A stretch of DNA of 10,384 nt from an uncultured Bacilli bacterium (GCA_948525355.1 CAOSOP010000027.1:1-10384), one strand, 5' to 3'; positions 1-7,494 are shown, numbered from the stretch's first letter. The notes: generated by a model not told the origin, from the sequence alone. Program-made: numbers and translations.

Positions 1-44
1 GGATTAATTCAAAAATCAGCAACACTTTAGTTTATTATTCTGAA

Positions 45-217
45 CCAATCTGCGAAATGCTATATGTGTAGGTCGAATCTATCCATGGCGAGAAAGTAAA
101 TAGACTGCGCGATGTAAATCCATATCTAAGCGGAGCGGCCCCACCTCCGCCACCCACCCCGTTTCGTCCGCCGCCTGGAGCGGCGTCCTCAACAGGGTGG
201 GTGGCGGAGGAGGCGAG
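45..217 (-). repeat. GC-rich stem-loop repeat, copy 1 (hairpin plus body)
   Basis: Seen in the sequence: a perfect 16-bp outer stem pairs 144-159 with 195-210. Its 35-nt interior holds a second hairpin, GCCGC (170-174) with GCGGC (180-184). Read on the minus strand, the hairpin is followed by a body of about 95 bp (about 135 down to 45) that aligns with the body of copy 2; shared pieces include GATATG, CCATGGA and CATATAGCATTT. The minus frame 220-35 is open for 61 codons through stem, loop and body, but it begins at TTG without a convincing ribosome site, so I do not call it a gene. The very high GC of the stem contrasts with AT-rich flanks. The 226-325 stretch beyond it is AT-rich and shows nothing I can name. 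I infer a small non-autonomous mobile palindromic element; its exact ends are uncertain. Confidence 0.75.
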
Positions 218-325
218 CAATTTTTATTAACTTTTTATACTATTAATTAGTTAAAAAAATAAAATATACAAAAACTCAATAATTATTATCAAATAAACTC
301 CAACATAATACTTATACAGATTAAT

Positions 326-1006
326 TTAAAATGCTAATGTTAATAATAATGGTTCTGGTTCTTCCATAAAAAATGATGAAACGATCAATAAGACAATTTC
401 TACAGCCATACATAGCATATATATCCAATAATATATACTAATCCAGATAACTTTTTTTCTTATTTTAATTGTTAAGCCATTATCTTCAGCTTTTTCAACA
501 AATTTTGGCTTCCACAATAGTGGATTAGCAAAGCCAAGTAATAAAACAGAGCCAATGACAATAAAACATATCCATAACCACATTGGAAATGCAGGAGCAT
601 TGATGTACCTCTTTTCAAAAAATCCACTAACACCAACGCAAAGTGTAGAAATAGTAAATAGAAAGAAAAATATATAATGCATAACCATAACAGTATTTGT
701 TTGCTTAGCTCTAAATAAGACTATAAATATATTAAGCAAAAATGCTAAGGAAAAGAGTCCACATGCCAAATAGCATAAAATATTATGATAAACAATCAAA
801 CCAGAAATATATGTAGCAATGATTGCACCTAGTGAAACAATATAAACCAATAATTCAGCGATAGAAGCACGTTTAAACTCATAGAAATCACAAATAAATG
901 AGTTTTTAAAATTAAAACCAATTTTACGCATCTTTAACACAATCATTATTATATTAATGATTATTAGGAAGATTGATGCAATGCCGAAAACAGTAATTTC
1001 ATTCAT
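326..1006 (-). CDS. Six-helix integral membrane protein, unknown function
   Basis: A 226-residue hydrophobic protein that I do not recognise. Six membrane segments are visible, at about residues 4-25, 50-75, 77-100, 108-130, 142-165 and 185-212. Short charged stretches separate them (MRK and KNS after the first; KPKFVEKAEDN before the last). The C-terminus is short and carries an acidic MEEPEP motif. I chose the ATG at 1006 because AGGTGAT lies 5 to 11 nt upstream; a GTG at 1015 would lie inside that ribosome site. A weak promoter-like pair (TTGTAT, 17 nt, TAAAAT; 1052-1024) lies just upstream but leaves almost no leader. The gene stands alone, with no clear terminator downstream. It sits between copies 1 and 2 of the GC-rich repeat, which are in inverted orientation. 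No transporter signature or catalytic motif is visible. Confidence 0.8.
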   Translation of the reverse strand: MNEITVFGIASIFLIIINIIMIVLKMRKIGFNFKNSFICDFYEFKRASIAELLVYIVSLGAIIATYISGLIVYHNILCYLACGLFSLAFLLNIFIVLFRAKQTNTVMVMHYIFFFLFTISTLCVGVSGFFEKRYINAPAFPMWLWICFIVIGSVLLLGFANPLLWKPKFVEKAEDNGLTIKIRKKVIWISIYYWIYMLCMAVEIVLLIVSSFFMEEPEPLLLTLAF

Positions 1007-1120
1007 ATTTATCACCTATAAATATTTTATCAATCAAAAATTTAAGATACAAGGAGCATAAGTTTTTTTCTTTTACAGTTTTAATGATATGTTCAATAAA
1101 ATCTTTTTACTATGTATAAC

Positions 1121-1300
1121 TACTCACCACCACTTCCCACTCCACCATCGAACGAGCCCCCTCCGGGGCGAGTGAAGATGGTGGAGTGGGAAGTGGGGTA
1201 CCTGCACGATATGATTTCACATCAAGAGCATTTTGTGCACTTTCACCATGGAATGATGCAACCTTTGCATATAGCATTTTGCAACTTAAATTAGGAAGCA
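1121..1300 (+). repeat. GC-rich stem-loop repeat, copy 2 (hairpin plus body)
   Basis: Seen in the sequence: a perfect 20-bp outer stem pairs 1130-1149 with 1177-1196. Inside it is an inner hairpin, GCCCC (1156-1160) with GGGGC (1165-1169). The inner stem differs from those of copies 1 and 3 but still pairs. The body, about 1200-1294, aligns with the reverse complement of copy 1. The forward frame through stem and body encodes RYDFTSR..SPW.DAT..YSI, against RYGFTSR..SPW.DST..YSI in copy 1. Several of these codons differ only synonymously, for example Arg AGA against CGC and Ser TCA against TCG. An imperfect AT-rich palindrome at 1301-1326 (CAACTTC with GAAGTTG) may mark the far end. The frame has no usable start codon with a ribosome site. 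I infer a mobile palindromic element. Confidence 0.75.
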
Positions 1301-1332
1301 ACTTCATTTCTAAATTAGAAGTTGTTTCTCAG

Positions 1333-1561
1333 CTAAATCTCCTTTCCCAAGCTCGTTATACATATCATTACAACAGCTATAATTGCCCAGAAAGATACTA
1401 CCCAAAAGTCTATTTTGGCACTGTTCAAACCACCGCAACCAGCTGGAACTACGACCGTCAAAACAACATAAATCACCCCTCAAATTGGCCCCAAAACTAC
1501 CAACAAGGCCCGCAAAAAGGCGAAGCAAACAAAGCATAATAATATATTTATTGTTATCCAC
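1333..1561 (-). pseudogene. Possible decayed small membrane-protein gene
   Basis: The stretch from copy 2 to the fhs promoter has higher GC than its surroundings and encodes hydrophobic protein on the minus strand, in two pieces. From GTG 1561 one frame reads MDNNKYII then a hydrophobic run to about LFAGLVGSFG. The next frame reads LLVVLGPI, a TGA at 1482-1480, then GVIYVVLTVVVPAGCGGL and FWVVSFWAIIAVVMICITSL, to a TAG at 1335-1333. Joining the pieces needs one frameshift plus readthrough of a TGA that could be a mutated TGG. The result would be a protein of about 75 residues with two or three helices. There is no good ribosome site at 1561. I do not recognise a family, and it may be chance hydrophobic coding, so confidence is low. 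Confidence 0.3.
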
Positions 1562-1579
1562 AGTTATAACCTATATAAT
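1551..1579 (+). promoter_or_regulatory. Sigma-A-type promoter of fhs-folD
   Basis: The -35 TTGTTA (1551-1556) and a perfect -10 TATAAT (1574-1579) are separated by 17 nt, the preferred spacing. Transcription would start near 1586, leaving a leader of about 15 nt. That leader holds only the GAGGTGG ribosome site, so no folate riboswitch can fit between this promoter and the start codon. Confidence 0.6.
1554..1562 (+). promoter_or_regulatory. Perfect DnaA-box sequence inside the fhs promoter
   Basis: TTATCCACA matches the consensus DnaA box exactly. It overlaps the end of the -35 and fills the start of the spacer of the fhs promoter. I saw no second perfect box nearby, so this is not an origin. 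It could be a DnaA regulatory site or chance in AT-rich DNA. Confidence 0.35.
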
Positions 1580-1599
1580 AATTCACGAGGTGGAATAGT

Positions 1600-3189
1600 A
1601 TGAAACACATTTATGATATTGCAAAAAAACTTGGTCTTTCTGAGAAAGATATTGAACCATATGGTATTGATAAAGCAAAAATCCATACTAATAATATCAA
1701 TAACTCTAACAAGGGGAAACTTATTTTAGTAACTGCTATAACTCCAACTAAAGCGGGTGAAGGAAAAACAACATGTTCTATTGCACTTGCTGATGGCCTT
1801 TCTGCAATTAATAAAAAAGTTTGTCTAGCACTACGAGAGCCTTCGTTAGGACCGGTTTTTGGTATTAAAGGTGGAGCTACTGGTGGTGGAAAAGTATGTG
1901 TTATTCCACAAGAAGATATTAACCTTCACTTTACTGGTGATATGCATGCACTAACATCTGCAAATAACTTAATCTCTGCAATCATAGATAATCATATTTT
2001 CCAAGGTAACGAATTAGATATAGATCCTGAAAGAGTTGTTTTTAAACGCTGTATGGATATGAATGATCGTGCTTTACGCAATATAACAATAGGACAAGGA
2101 AAAGGTAATGGTGTCGTTAGGGATGATGGATTTAATATTACAGTTGCCACTGAATTAATGGCTATTCTTTGTCTATGCAATGATGAACAAGATTTTAAAG
2201 AAAGACTTAATAGTATTACTGTAGCTTATAATAAACTTGGTGAACCTATAAGAGTAAAAGACTTAAGAATTTCTAACGCAGTAATGAAATTAATGAAAAA
2301 TGCTTTAATGCCTAACTTAGTTCAAACATTATACTCTACTCCTGCTATAATTCACGGAGGACCTTTTGCGAACATAGCACATGGCTGCAACTCAATTATA
2401 GCAACAAAAACAGCTCTCAGTTTAGCCGATTATGTTGTGACCGAAGCTGGATTCGGAAGTGACCTCGGAGCTGAGAAGTTCTTAGATATTAAGTGTAGAG
2501 TTGCTGATTTAAATCCTTCCTTAATAGTTTTAGTTGCTACTATTCGTGCACTTAAAAGCCACGGAGGAGCAATTAATTTAGAGGAAGAAAACTTAGATGC
2601 ATTAGAAAAAGGATTCGATAATTTAAAAATTCATGCGGAAAACATGATTTCGTTTAATAAAAAAATTGTCATAGCAATAAATCATTTCTCTTCAGATACC
2701 GAAAAAGAAATAAATCTTTTAAAAACTTGGTGTGACAAAAATGGATACCCATATGCTTTTACAGATGGATTTATCGAAGGCCAAAAAGGTTGCATTGAAT
2801 TAGCCAACAAAGTTATAGAGACTATTGAGTCATCTAAAGAAACTGAATTAACTAATGTTTATGATTTAAAAGATACGATTAAAGATAAAATAGAAAAGGT
2901 TGCAAAAAAGATTTATCGTGCTGATAAAGTTGAATATTCTGAATTGGCATTAGCACAAATCGAAGAATATGAAAAGGCTGGATATGGTGATTTTTATGTC
3001 TGCATCGCTAAGACTCCATTAAGCCTATCAGATAATCAAAAACTTATTAATGCTCCTATTGGCCACACAATTCATGTTAAAAGAATCAATCTTGCTACTG
3101 GTGCAAAGTTTTTAATTCCAATAACAGGTTCAATACTCACTATGCCTGGTCTTCCAAAAGTACCTGCCGCAGTTAAAATGGAGAACTGA
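1600..3189 (+). CDS. fhs: Formate-tetrahydrofolate ligase
   Basis: Cytosolic enzyme that uses ATP to join formate to tetrahydrofolate, giving 10-formyl-THF for purine and formyl-Met-tRNA synthesis. At 529 residues it is slightly shorter than the usual roughly 556, trimmed mainly at the C-terminus after MPGLPKVPAA. Family signatures are clear: the ATP-binding loop TPTKAGEGKTT (residues 48-58), REPSLGPVFGIKGGA (about 80-94), EDINLHFTGDMHA, DMNDRALRNI and MPGLPKVPAA. One oddity lies in the family segment GGGYAQVVP, which here reads GGGKVCVIP, so a usually conserved Tyr is Lys. The start has GAGGTGG 7 to 13 nt upstream and a strong promoter. folD follows after one base, so the two are co-transcribed and probably translationally coupled. 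Identification is secure; whether activity is normal is not shown. Confidence 0.95.
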   Translation: MKHIYDIAKKLGLSEKDIEPYGIDKAKIHTNNINNSNKGKLILVTAITPTKAGEGKTTCSIALADGLSAINKKVCLALREPSLGPVFGIKGGATGGGKVCVIPQEDINLHFTGDMHALTSANNLISAIIDNHIFQGNELDIDPERVVFKRCMDMNDRALRNITIGQGKGNGVVRDDGFNITVATELMAILCLCNDEQDFKERLNSITVAYNKLGEPIRVKDLRISNAVMKLMKNALMPNLVQTLYSTPAIIHGGPFANIAHGCNSIIATKTALSLADYVVTEAGFGSDLGAEKFLDIKCRVADLNPSLIVLVATIRALKSHGGAINLEEENLDALEKGFDNLKIHAENMISFNKKIVIAINHFSSDTEKEINLLKTWCDKNGYPYAFTDGFIEGQKGCIELANKVIETIESSKETELTNVYDLKDTIKDKIEKVAKKIYRADKVEYSELALAQIEEYEKAGYGDFYVCIAKTPLSLSDNQKLINAPIGHTIHVKRINLATGAKFLIPITGSILTMPGLPKVPAAVKMEN

Positions 3190-3190
3190 A

Positions 3191-3976
3191 ATGGAATTAA
3201 AAACACTAAAGATTAAAAAGGAGATGATGAATGAATTATCTTCTAATCCAAGACTTAGCAGATTAAACTTTCTTCTTCTTTATAATTCTCAAATAGTTGA
3301 AAATGAATACTATATTAATAGTGTTTCTAAAACTTTAAATAGTCTTGGCATAAAGCATAGCATTGTTAAATCTAGCGATTTTGAAGAAATGAAAAACATT
3401 TTAAAAAATAGCGATGAATACTCTTCTATTCTTTTAGCTAGGCCAACTGGTTTTATTAATGAAGATGAACTTTTAAATTTAATACCTATAAAAAAAGATG
3501 TTGATATGTTAACTACTTCTTCAATGGGAAATCTATTAAAAGGTGATATAAACTTTTTACCAGCGACCGCAAAGTCTGTTGCAATTATACTGGAAAAATT
3601 TAATATTCAAGTGGCATCAAAAAAGGCTTTAATCATTGGACGATCAATATCTGTAGGATCGCCAATTGCCCTTTTGCTTTTAAAGCTTAATGCACATATA
3701 AGTATTGTTCATTCAAGAACTAGCATTGATGACATCAAAAAAGAAGCTAAACAAAGTGATATTATAGTTTTAGCTAGCGGAAAAAGATTGCTTGATGCAA
3801 ACGATATAAAAGATAATGCTGTGATAATCGATTGTGGTTATAATAAAGATGGTCAAGGCGATTTAGGATTTACACCAACTAATGCTTCTTTTACACCTGT
3901 TCCTGGTGGTGTCGGTCCACTAACTACTATAGCAATCGTTCTTAACGCTTTATATTTATTTGAGAATCTAAACTGA
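3191..3976 (+). CDS. folD: FolD-family methylene-THF dehydrogenase/cyclohydrolase, divergent active site
   Basis: FolD normally oxidises 5,10-methylene-THF with NADP and hydrolyses the methenyl product to 10-formyl-THF, linking to Fhs. The protein has 261 residues against about 280-290 usually. The C-terminal nucleotide-binding half is typical: KKALIIGRSISVGSPIALLLL (about 143-163), HSRT, VIIDCGYN and the closing PVPGGVGPLTTIAIVLNAL. The N-terminal catalytic half is worn. The usual Y-x3-K-x-K reads YINSVSK (residues 41-47), so by ungapped alignment the catalytic Lys is Val45. The VQLPLP motif reads LARPTG, losing its Gln, and DGK and the GDDPAS region near the start are absent; the Asp of KDVD is kept. 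The start is ATG 3191, with GGAG 8 to 11 nt upstream. Its 3' end overlaps folT, which converges on it, by 35 bp. It may be single-function or altered. Confidence 0.85.
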   Translation: MELKTLKIKKEMMNELSSNPRLSRLNFLLLYNSQIVENEYYINSVSKTLNSLGIKHSIVKSSDFEEMKNILKNSDEYSSILLARPTGFINEDELLNLIPIKKDVDMLTTSSMGNLLKGDINFLPATAKSVAIILEKFNIQVASKKALIIGRSISVGSPIALLLLKLNAHISIVHSRTSIDDIKKEAKQSDIIVLASGKRLLDANDIKDNAVIIDCGYNKDGQGDLGFTPTNASFTPVPGGVGPLTTIAIVLNALYLFENLN

Positions 3977-4724
3977 CAATATAGTTCTTTGTAACACTAT
4001 CAAATAATGTTTTGATCAAAGGATAAAGTGTTGTGATCAACAATACTTTTATCGGCATATTAAACAAGAGCAAGAATAGATTTGTAGATATTCCAATAAA
4101 ATAATCTATATTATATAGTTGCTGCTTCCAAAGTGATGCAATGAGACCGCTGACAATAAATTCATTGACAATAAAAGATGTGGAAACGACTAAGAAGTTT
4201 CCACTCTTTTTTTTGAAAAAAAGTGGAAACAACAGTGAAAACAAAAATAAAGCCGCATATACAATAGGAATAAATATTTTAACCCATATGTTCAATTCAA
4301 ATTTTGTCTTGTTCAAAGTTATTGAATCATTCAAAACTAAATAGGCAGTTACTACTCCGATGACAGCCATCGACATAATAATGAATATTGTAGCAGTAAT
4401 CTTTTTGCTTATTTTATTTAAATAAAAAATCAATCCTGGTAAAAGCCCCAATAGAAAACTGTCAAAAGTAAATCCGATAAAAAATGGTCCGACAGGAAAA
4501 AGAAGGGCACCGATTAAATCACCTAACCCACCAACTATTCCACCATATATAGGTCCTAAAAGGAATGAGGAAATAATTATGGGAATTGCAATCAATGAAA
4601 TTCGATATGAATTACTGCCAAAAAATGGCAAATAAATGGCAAGACGAGATAAAATGACCGTTATTGCAACAAAAATTGCGCATAAAGAAATTTTATATAT
4701 ACTCTTCTTAACACCATTTTTCAT
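3942..4724 (-). CDS. folT: ECF transporter S-component, FolT-like (folate uptake)
   Basis: Membrane substrate-binding subunit of an energy-coupling-factor vitamin transporter. It would need the shared EcfA/A'/T module, which is not in this window. About seven hydrophobic segments run through 260 residues. Family-like signatures are the run GGLGDLIGALLFPVGPFFIG (about 66-85), followed by GFTFDSFLLGLLPGLIFY, and near the C-terminus the N.PIKVLLITTLYPLIK pattern. FolT proteins are usually about 160-180 residues; the extra length is an insertion in the middle (about residues 105-170) holding one or two added helices. The start ATG 4724 has GAGGTG 5 to 10 nt upstream (4729-4734), touching the smpB stop 9 bp away, so translation is likely coupled to smpB. 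Convergence with fhs-folD supports folate as the substrate; a different vitamin is possible. No riboswitch fits upstream. Confidence 0.8.
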   Translation of the reverse strand: MKNGVKKSIYKISLCAIFVAITVILSRLAIYLPFFGSNSYRISLIAIPIIISSFLLGPIYGGIVGGLGDLIGALLFPVGPFFIGFTFDSFLLGLLPGLIFYLNKISKKITATIFIIMSMAVIGVVTAYLVLNDSITLNKTKFELNIWVKIFIPIVYAALFLFSLLFPLFFKKKSGNFLVVSTSFIVNEFIVSGLIASLWKQQLYNIDYFIGISTNLFLLLFNMPIKVLLITTLYPLIKTLFDSVTKNYIVSLDSQINIKR

Positions 4725-4733
4725 ATTTCACCT

Positions 4734-5207
4734 CTAATATTTACTGTTTGTTTTAACGTATGCTTCAACTCTCCGTTCGGCCTCTTTTTTCTTTAAAGTC
4801 TCTCTTTTATCAAAAGTATTCTTTCCTTTAGCTAAGGCAATTTGTAGCTTTGCTCGACCACCACTGATATAACATTTTGTGGCCACAACAGTATAGCCTT
4901 TTCTTTCAACTGCTTGACTAAAACGGAGAATTTCTAGTCGATGCATTAAAAGTTTCTTGTTTCTTAATGGATCATGATTAAAAATGTTTCCTTGTTTATA
5001 TGTAGAAATATTGAATCCACTGATATAGGCTTCACCATTTTTAAAATAGACATATGATTCTGAAAGAGATCCGTGACCTTCACGCAAGCTTTTAATCTCA
5101 GTTCCAACTAAGACAATGCCAACTTCCAAAAAATCCGATAAGAAATAATCAAAAGATGCTCTCTTATTTGAACAAACAAGTTTTTCATTCTTATCTTCTT
5201 TTTTCAT
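4734..5207 (-). CDS. smpB: SsrA-binding protein SmpB
   Basis: RNA-binding protein that brings tmRNA to stalled ribosomes in trans-translation. At 157 residues it is the usual length. It begins MKKEDKNEK, then the beta-barrel with FLEVGIVLVGTEIKSLREG, YISGFNIS, FNHDPLRNKKLLMHR, KGYTVVATKCYISGGRAKL, and the basic tail GKNTFDKRETLKKKEAERR. The start at 5207 is chosen because GAGGTG lies just upstream (5211-5216, inside the end of rnr). The longer in-frame extension upstream is only the rnr tail region read in another frame. It overlaps rnr by 17 bp and is followed after 9 bp by folT. tmRNA itself is not in the window. Confidence 0.95.
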   Translation of the reverse strand: MKKEDKNEKLVCSNKRASFDYFLSDFLEVGIVLVGTEIKSLREGHGSLSESYVYFKNGEAYISGFNISTYKQGNIFNHDPLRNKKLLMHRLEILRFSQAVERKGYTVVATKCYISGGRAKLQIALAKGKNTFDKRETLKKKEAERRVEAYVKTNSKY

Positions 5208-7494
5208 TAGCACCTCTTTTTCTAAAACTAGGCTTTCTATTTGATCTAAAGCTTTTTCCTCTTTTGTCGCCTGGCTTTGATCTATTATATTCTTTCCTAA
5301 AACCATTATTTTTAGTAGATTTATCATGGAACCTACTCTTTTTTCCATCCTTATGAGAACTAAATGTTCTTTCACTTCTTTCAGCATTTAATTCTTTAAC
5401 ATTATTTGTTTCAGCAATATAATCAGATTTTTGTACAATAACATCTTTTCTAGTAAAGTCTACTTCAAATATCTTAACTTCTATTTTCGATCCTAAACCA
5501 TATTCTTCTTTAGTTTTTCGACAAATACACTTTCCTATTTTTTCATCAAAAACAAAAGCATTTGTACCAGAAATATATTCCATCAAGAGAAGAACTTCTA
5601 GACCATTTTCTAATTCAAGGTATAAACCATAATTTGTAATAGAAGTCACTGTTCCTTGATAAACTTCACCAATTCTTTTGGCGTAATACTTACATGTTTC
5701 TAAATCCTCAACTTCTCTTTCAATTCGTTGAGCCTGTCTCTCAAGTTCTGATAACAGGTTTCCTTTAACCTCTAATAAATTCTCTAATTCAGTTTTATTA
5801 AAATTGTGATCATCTAATAAATACTGCTTTACTAAACGATGAACAATCAAATCTGGATATCTTCTTATTGGAGATGTGAAATGAAGGTAATTCTTTTCAT
5901 TAAGGCCAAAATGTGAAAGATTCTCAGCTGAATATCTGGCCTTTGCCAATGAACGTAAAAGTAAATCGCTGGCAATATTTTTCAAACCTTCATCCTTAAA
6001 CTCTAACAACCAAAAGTTCAAAGATTTTGGATTTATAACTGATGGGAAATTATTTAAAAGGTTTAAAGAGAGCAAACTGCTCTTTAAACTTTCTATTTTC
6101 TTATTCTTAGGAAGTTCATGAATTCTAAATAAAGTCGGTACATTTGCAGTAACAAAAGCATTAGCCACTTCAACATTTGCAGCAATCATCAAATCTTCAA
6201 TAAGTTTTTCACCTTTTCCTTGAACGAGTTTAATAACTTCCTGTGGCTCATTGTTCTCATCAAGTCTAAACTTAACTTCTGTGGTTGAAAGATTCAAGCA
6301 TCCATTATTATTTCTTCTTTTTCTTATTTTTTGACTAACTTCGTATAAAAGCTTTATTAAATCAATAATATCCTCAGAGTAGCCTTCATTTTTACCTTCT
6401 AATATACTATTTACTTGCTTATAAGTCATGCGAGCTTTAGATTTTATAACAGCAGGATGTATTTCATGCTTAAATACATTTCCATATTTATCAATATATA
6501 AATAAATAGAAAGTGTAAGTCTTTCAACATTTGGATTTAATGAACAAATACCATTAGACAATTCTTTTGGCAACATTGGAACAACCCTATCAGCAACATA
6601 TATTGATGTGCCACGGAGATAGGCTTCCTTATCAATTTCTGTATTTTCTTTCACATAGAAAGAGACATCTGCAATGTGAACCCCAACTTTGTACGCATCA
6701 TTTATTCGTTCAACTTCAACAGCATCATCAAAATCCAATGCATCCTCACCATCAATAGTAACTATTAGATGCGATGTTAAATCAACTCTTCCATCATAAT
6801 CTTTTGCTCTTACTTCCTGAGGTAATTTTGCAACTTCTTCTTTAACATTATCTGGAAAGACAAGTCTCGCACCATTTGTTACTATAATATCTGAAATATC
6901 TGATCCAACTTCATTAGCCGAAACCAAAACCGAAACAATTTTGACATAGATCGTGCTTCTATCAAAATCCTCAATAATTGAATAGCAAGTATCACCATCA
7001 ACTATTTCATCTTTGAAACTATCATCAATTTTAGTGACAACAACTTTAATTTCACTCTCACCAACTTCTGAACACAAAAGTGAGCCATATGAACTTCCAT
7101 TCTTTTTTCCTTGAATAAATTTACCAATTAAAGATTCTTTTCTTTTATAAAAACCAGCAAAATGACAATCAGAAAATGAAGGATTGGCTTCTACATAGAT
7201 ATAATCACCAACGATAAGTCCAGCAACCATTTTTCCCGAGAGACGATAATCCTTCTCGTCATCTTTAACTTCAACATAAGCGAAAGTTCTTTTTCTTAAG
7301 ACAACTCGACCAAACTTTAAACCATAATCACTTAACAAAGCGTATTCATTTCCATCATAAAAAATCAATCCTTGATCCATCAAAGATTTTAATTCATTTT
7401 CTAAAACATCACTTCTTACTTCAAGTTTTTTAACTAGCTGTAAAAAAGATAGTTTTCTTTTATTAAGTTGCTTTAATATATTATTTTTGATCAT
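5191..7494 (-). CDS. rnr: Ribonuclease R
   Basis: Processive 3'-to-5' exoribonuclease of the RNB family that degrades structured RNA and tagged messages in trans-translation. It has 767 residues. Order seen: an N-terminal winged-helix-like region (about 1-60), cold-shock-type beta domains (about 62-215), the RNB catalytic domain from about 236 to 560 with its metal-binding Asp cluster IDGEDALDFDDAV (247-259), the PVSRYPDL-type motif as SPIRRYPDLIVHRLV, an S1 domain (about 609-690), and a lysine/arginine-rich tail of about 73 residues (695-767). The start ATG 7494 has TGAGGAATT directly upstream. It lies 42 bp after secG, with a terminator-like hairpin in the gap, and overlaps smpB by 17 bp. 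All catalytic acidic residues are present, so I expect an active enzyme. Confidence 0.95.
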   Translation of the reverse strand: MIKNNILKQLNKRKLSFLQLVKKLEVRSDVLENELKSLMDQGLIFYDGNEYALLSDYGLKFGRVVLRKRTFAYVEVKDDEKDYRLSGKMVAGLIVGDYIYVEANPSFSDCHFAGFYKRKESLIGKFIQGKKNGSSYGSLLCSEVGESEIKVVVTKIDDSFKDEIVDGDTCYSIIEDFDRSTIYVKIVSVLVSANEVGSDISDIIVTNGARLVFPDNVKEEVAKLPQEVRAKDYDGRVDLTSHLIVTIDGEDALDFDDAVEVERINDAYKVGVHIADVSFYVKENTEIDKEAYLRGTSIYVADRVVPMLPKELSNGICSLNPNVERLTLSIYLYIDKYGNVFKHEIHPAVIKSKARMTYKQVNSILEGKNEGYSEDIIDLIKLLYEVSQKIRKRRNNNGCLNLSTTEVKFRLDENNEPQEVIKLVQGKGEKLIEDLMIAANVEVANAFVTANVPTLFRIHELPKNKKIESLKSSLLSLNLLNNFPSVINPKSLNFWLLEFKDEGLKNIASDLLLRSLAKARYSAENLSHFGLNEKNYLHFTSPIRRYPDLIVHRLVKQYLLDDHNFNKTELENLLEVKGNLLSELERQAQRIEREVEDLETCKYYAKRIGEVYQGTVTSITNYGLYLELENGLEVLLLMEYISGTNAFVFDEKIGKCICRKTKEEYGLGSKIEVKIFEVDFTRKDVIVQKSDYIAETNNVKELNAERSERTFSSHKDGKKSRFHDKSTKNNGFRKEYNRSKPGDKRGKSFRSNRKPSFRKRGANEKRR

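Noticed and set aside
144..210. Integron attC site
   Set aside because: The GTT/AAC ends near the inner hairpin recall attC, but no integrase, cassette array or proper core sites are present.
35..220. 61-codon open frame over repeat copy 1 as a gene
   Set aside because: It begins at TTG with no convincing ribosome site and lies wholly within the repeat; kept only as evidence of an ancestral frame.
1110..1307. Open frames of about 60-65 codons on both strands over repeat copy 2
   Set aside because: They follow from the GC-rich palindrome, lack ribosome sites, and the minus-strand one has a TAG at the matching place in copy 1.
1480..1482. UGA read as Trp, as in mycoplasmas
   Set aside because: fhs and folD end in TGA with the next start right after, and TGG is used in the genes, so TGA is a stop here.
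1542..1599. THF riboswitch upstream of fhs
   Set aside because: Only about 15 nt remain between the predicted start site and the start codon, and no riboswitch-like pairing is seen; the 9-bp gap before folT is also too short.
3976..4740. tmRNA gene downstream of smpB
   Set aside because: The interval is fully used by folT and no tmRNA acceptor or tag sequence is seen.
4734..5387. A longer SmpB of 217 aa
   Set aside because: The extra N-terminal part is the rnr tail read in another frame; the GAGGTG site at 5211-5216 fixes the start at 5207.
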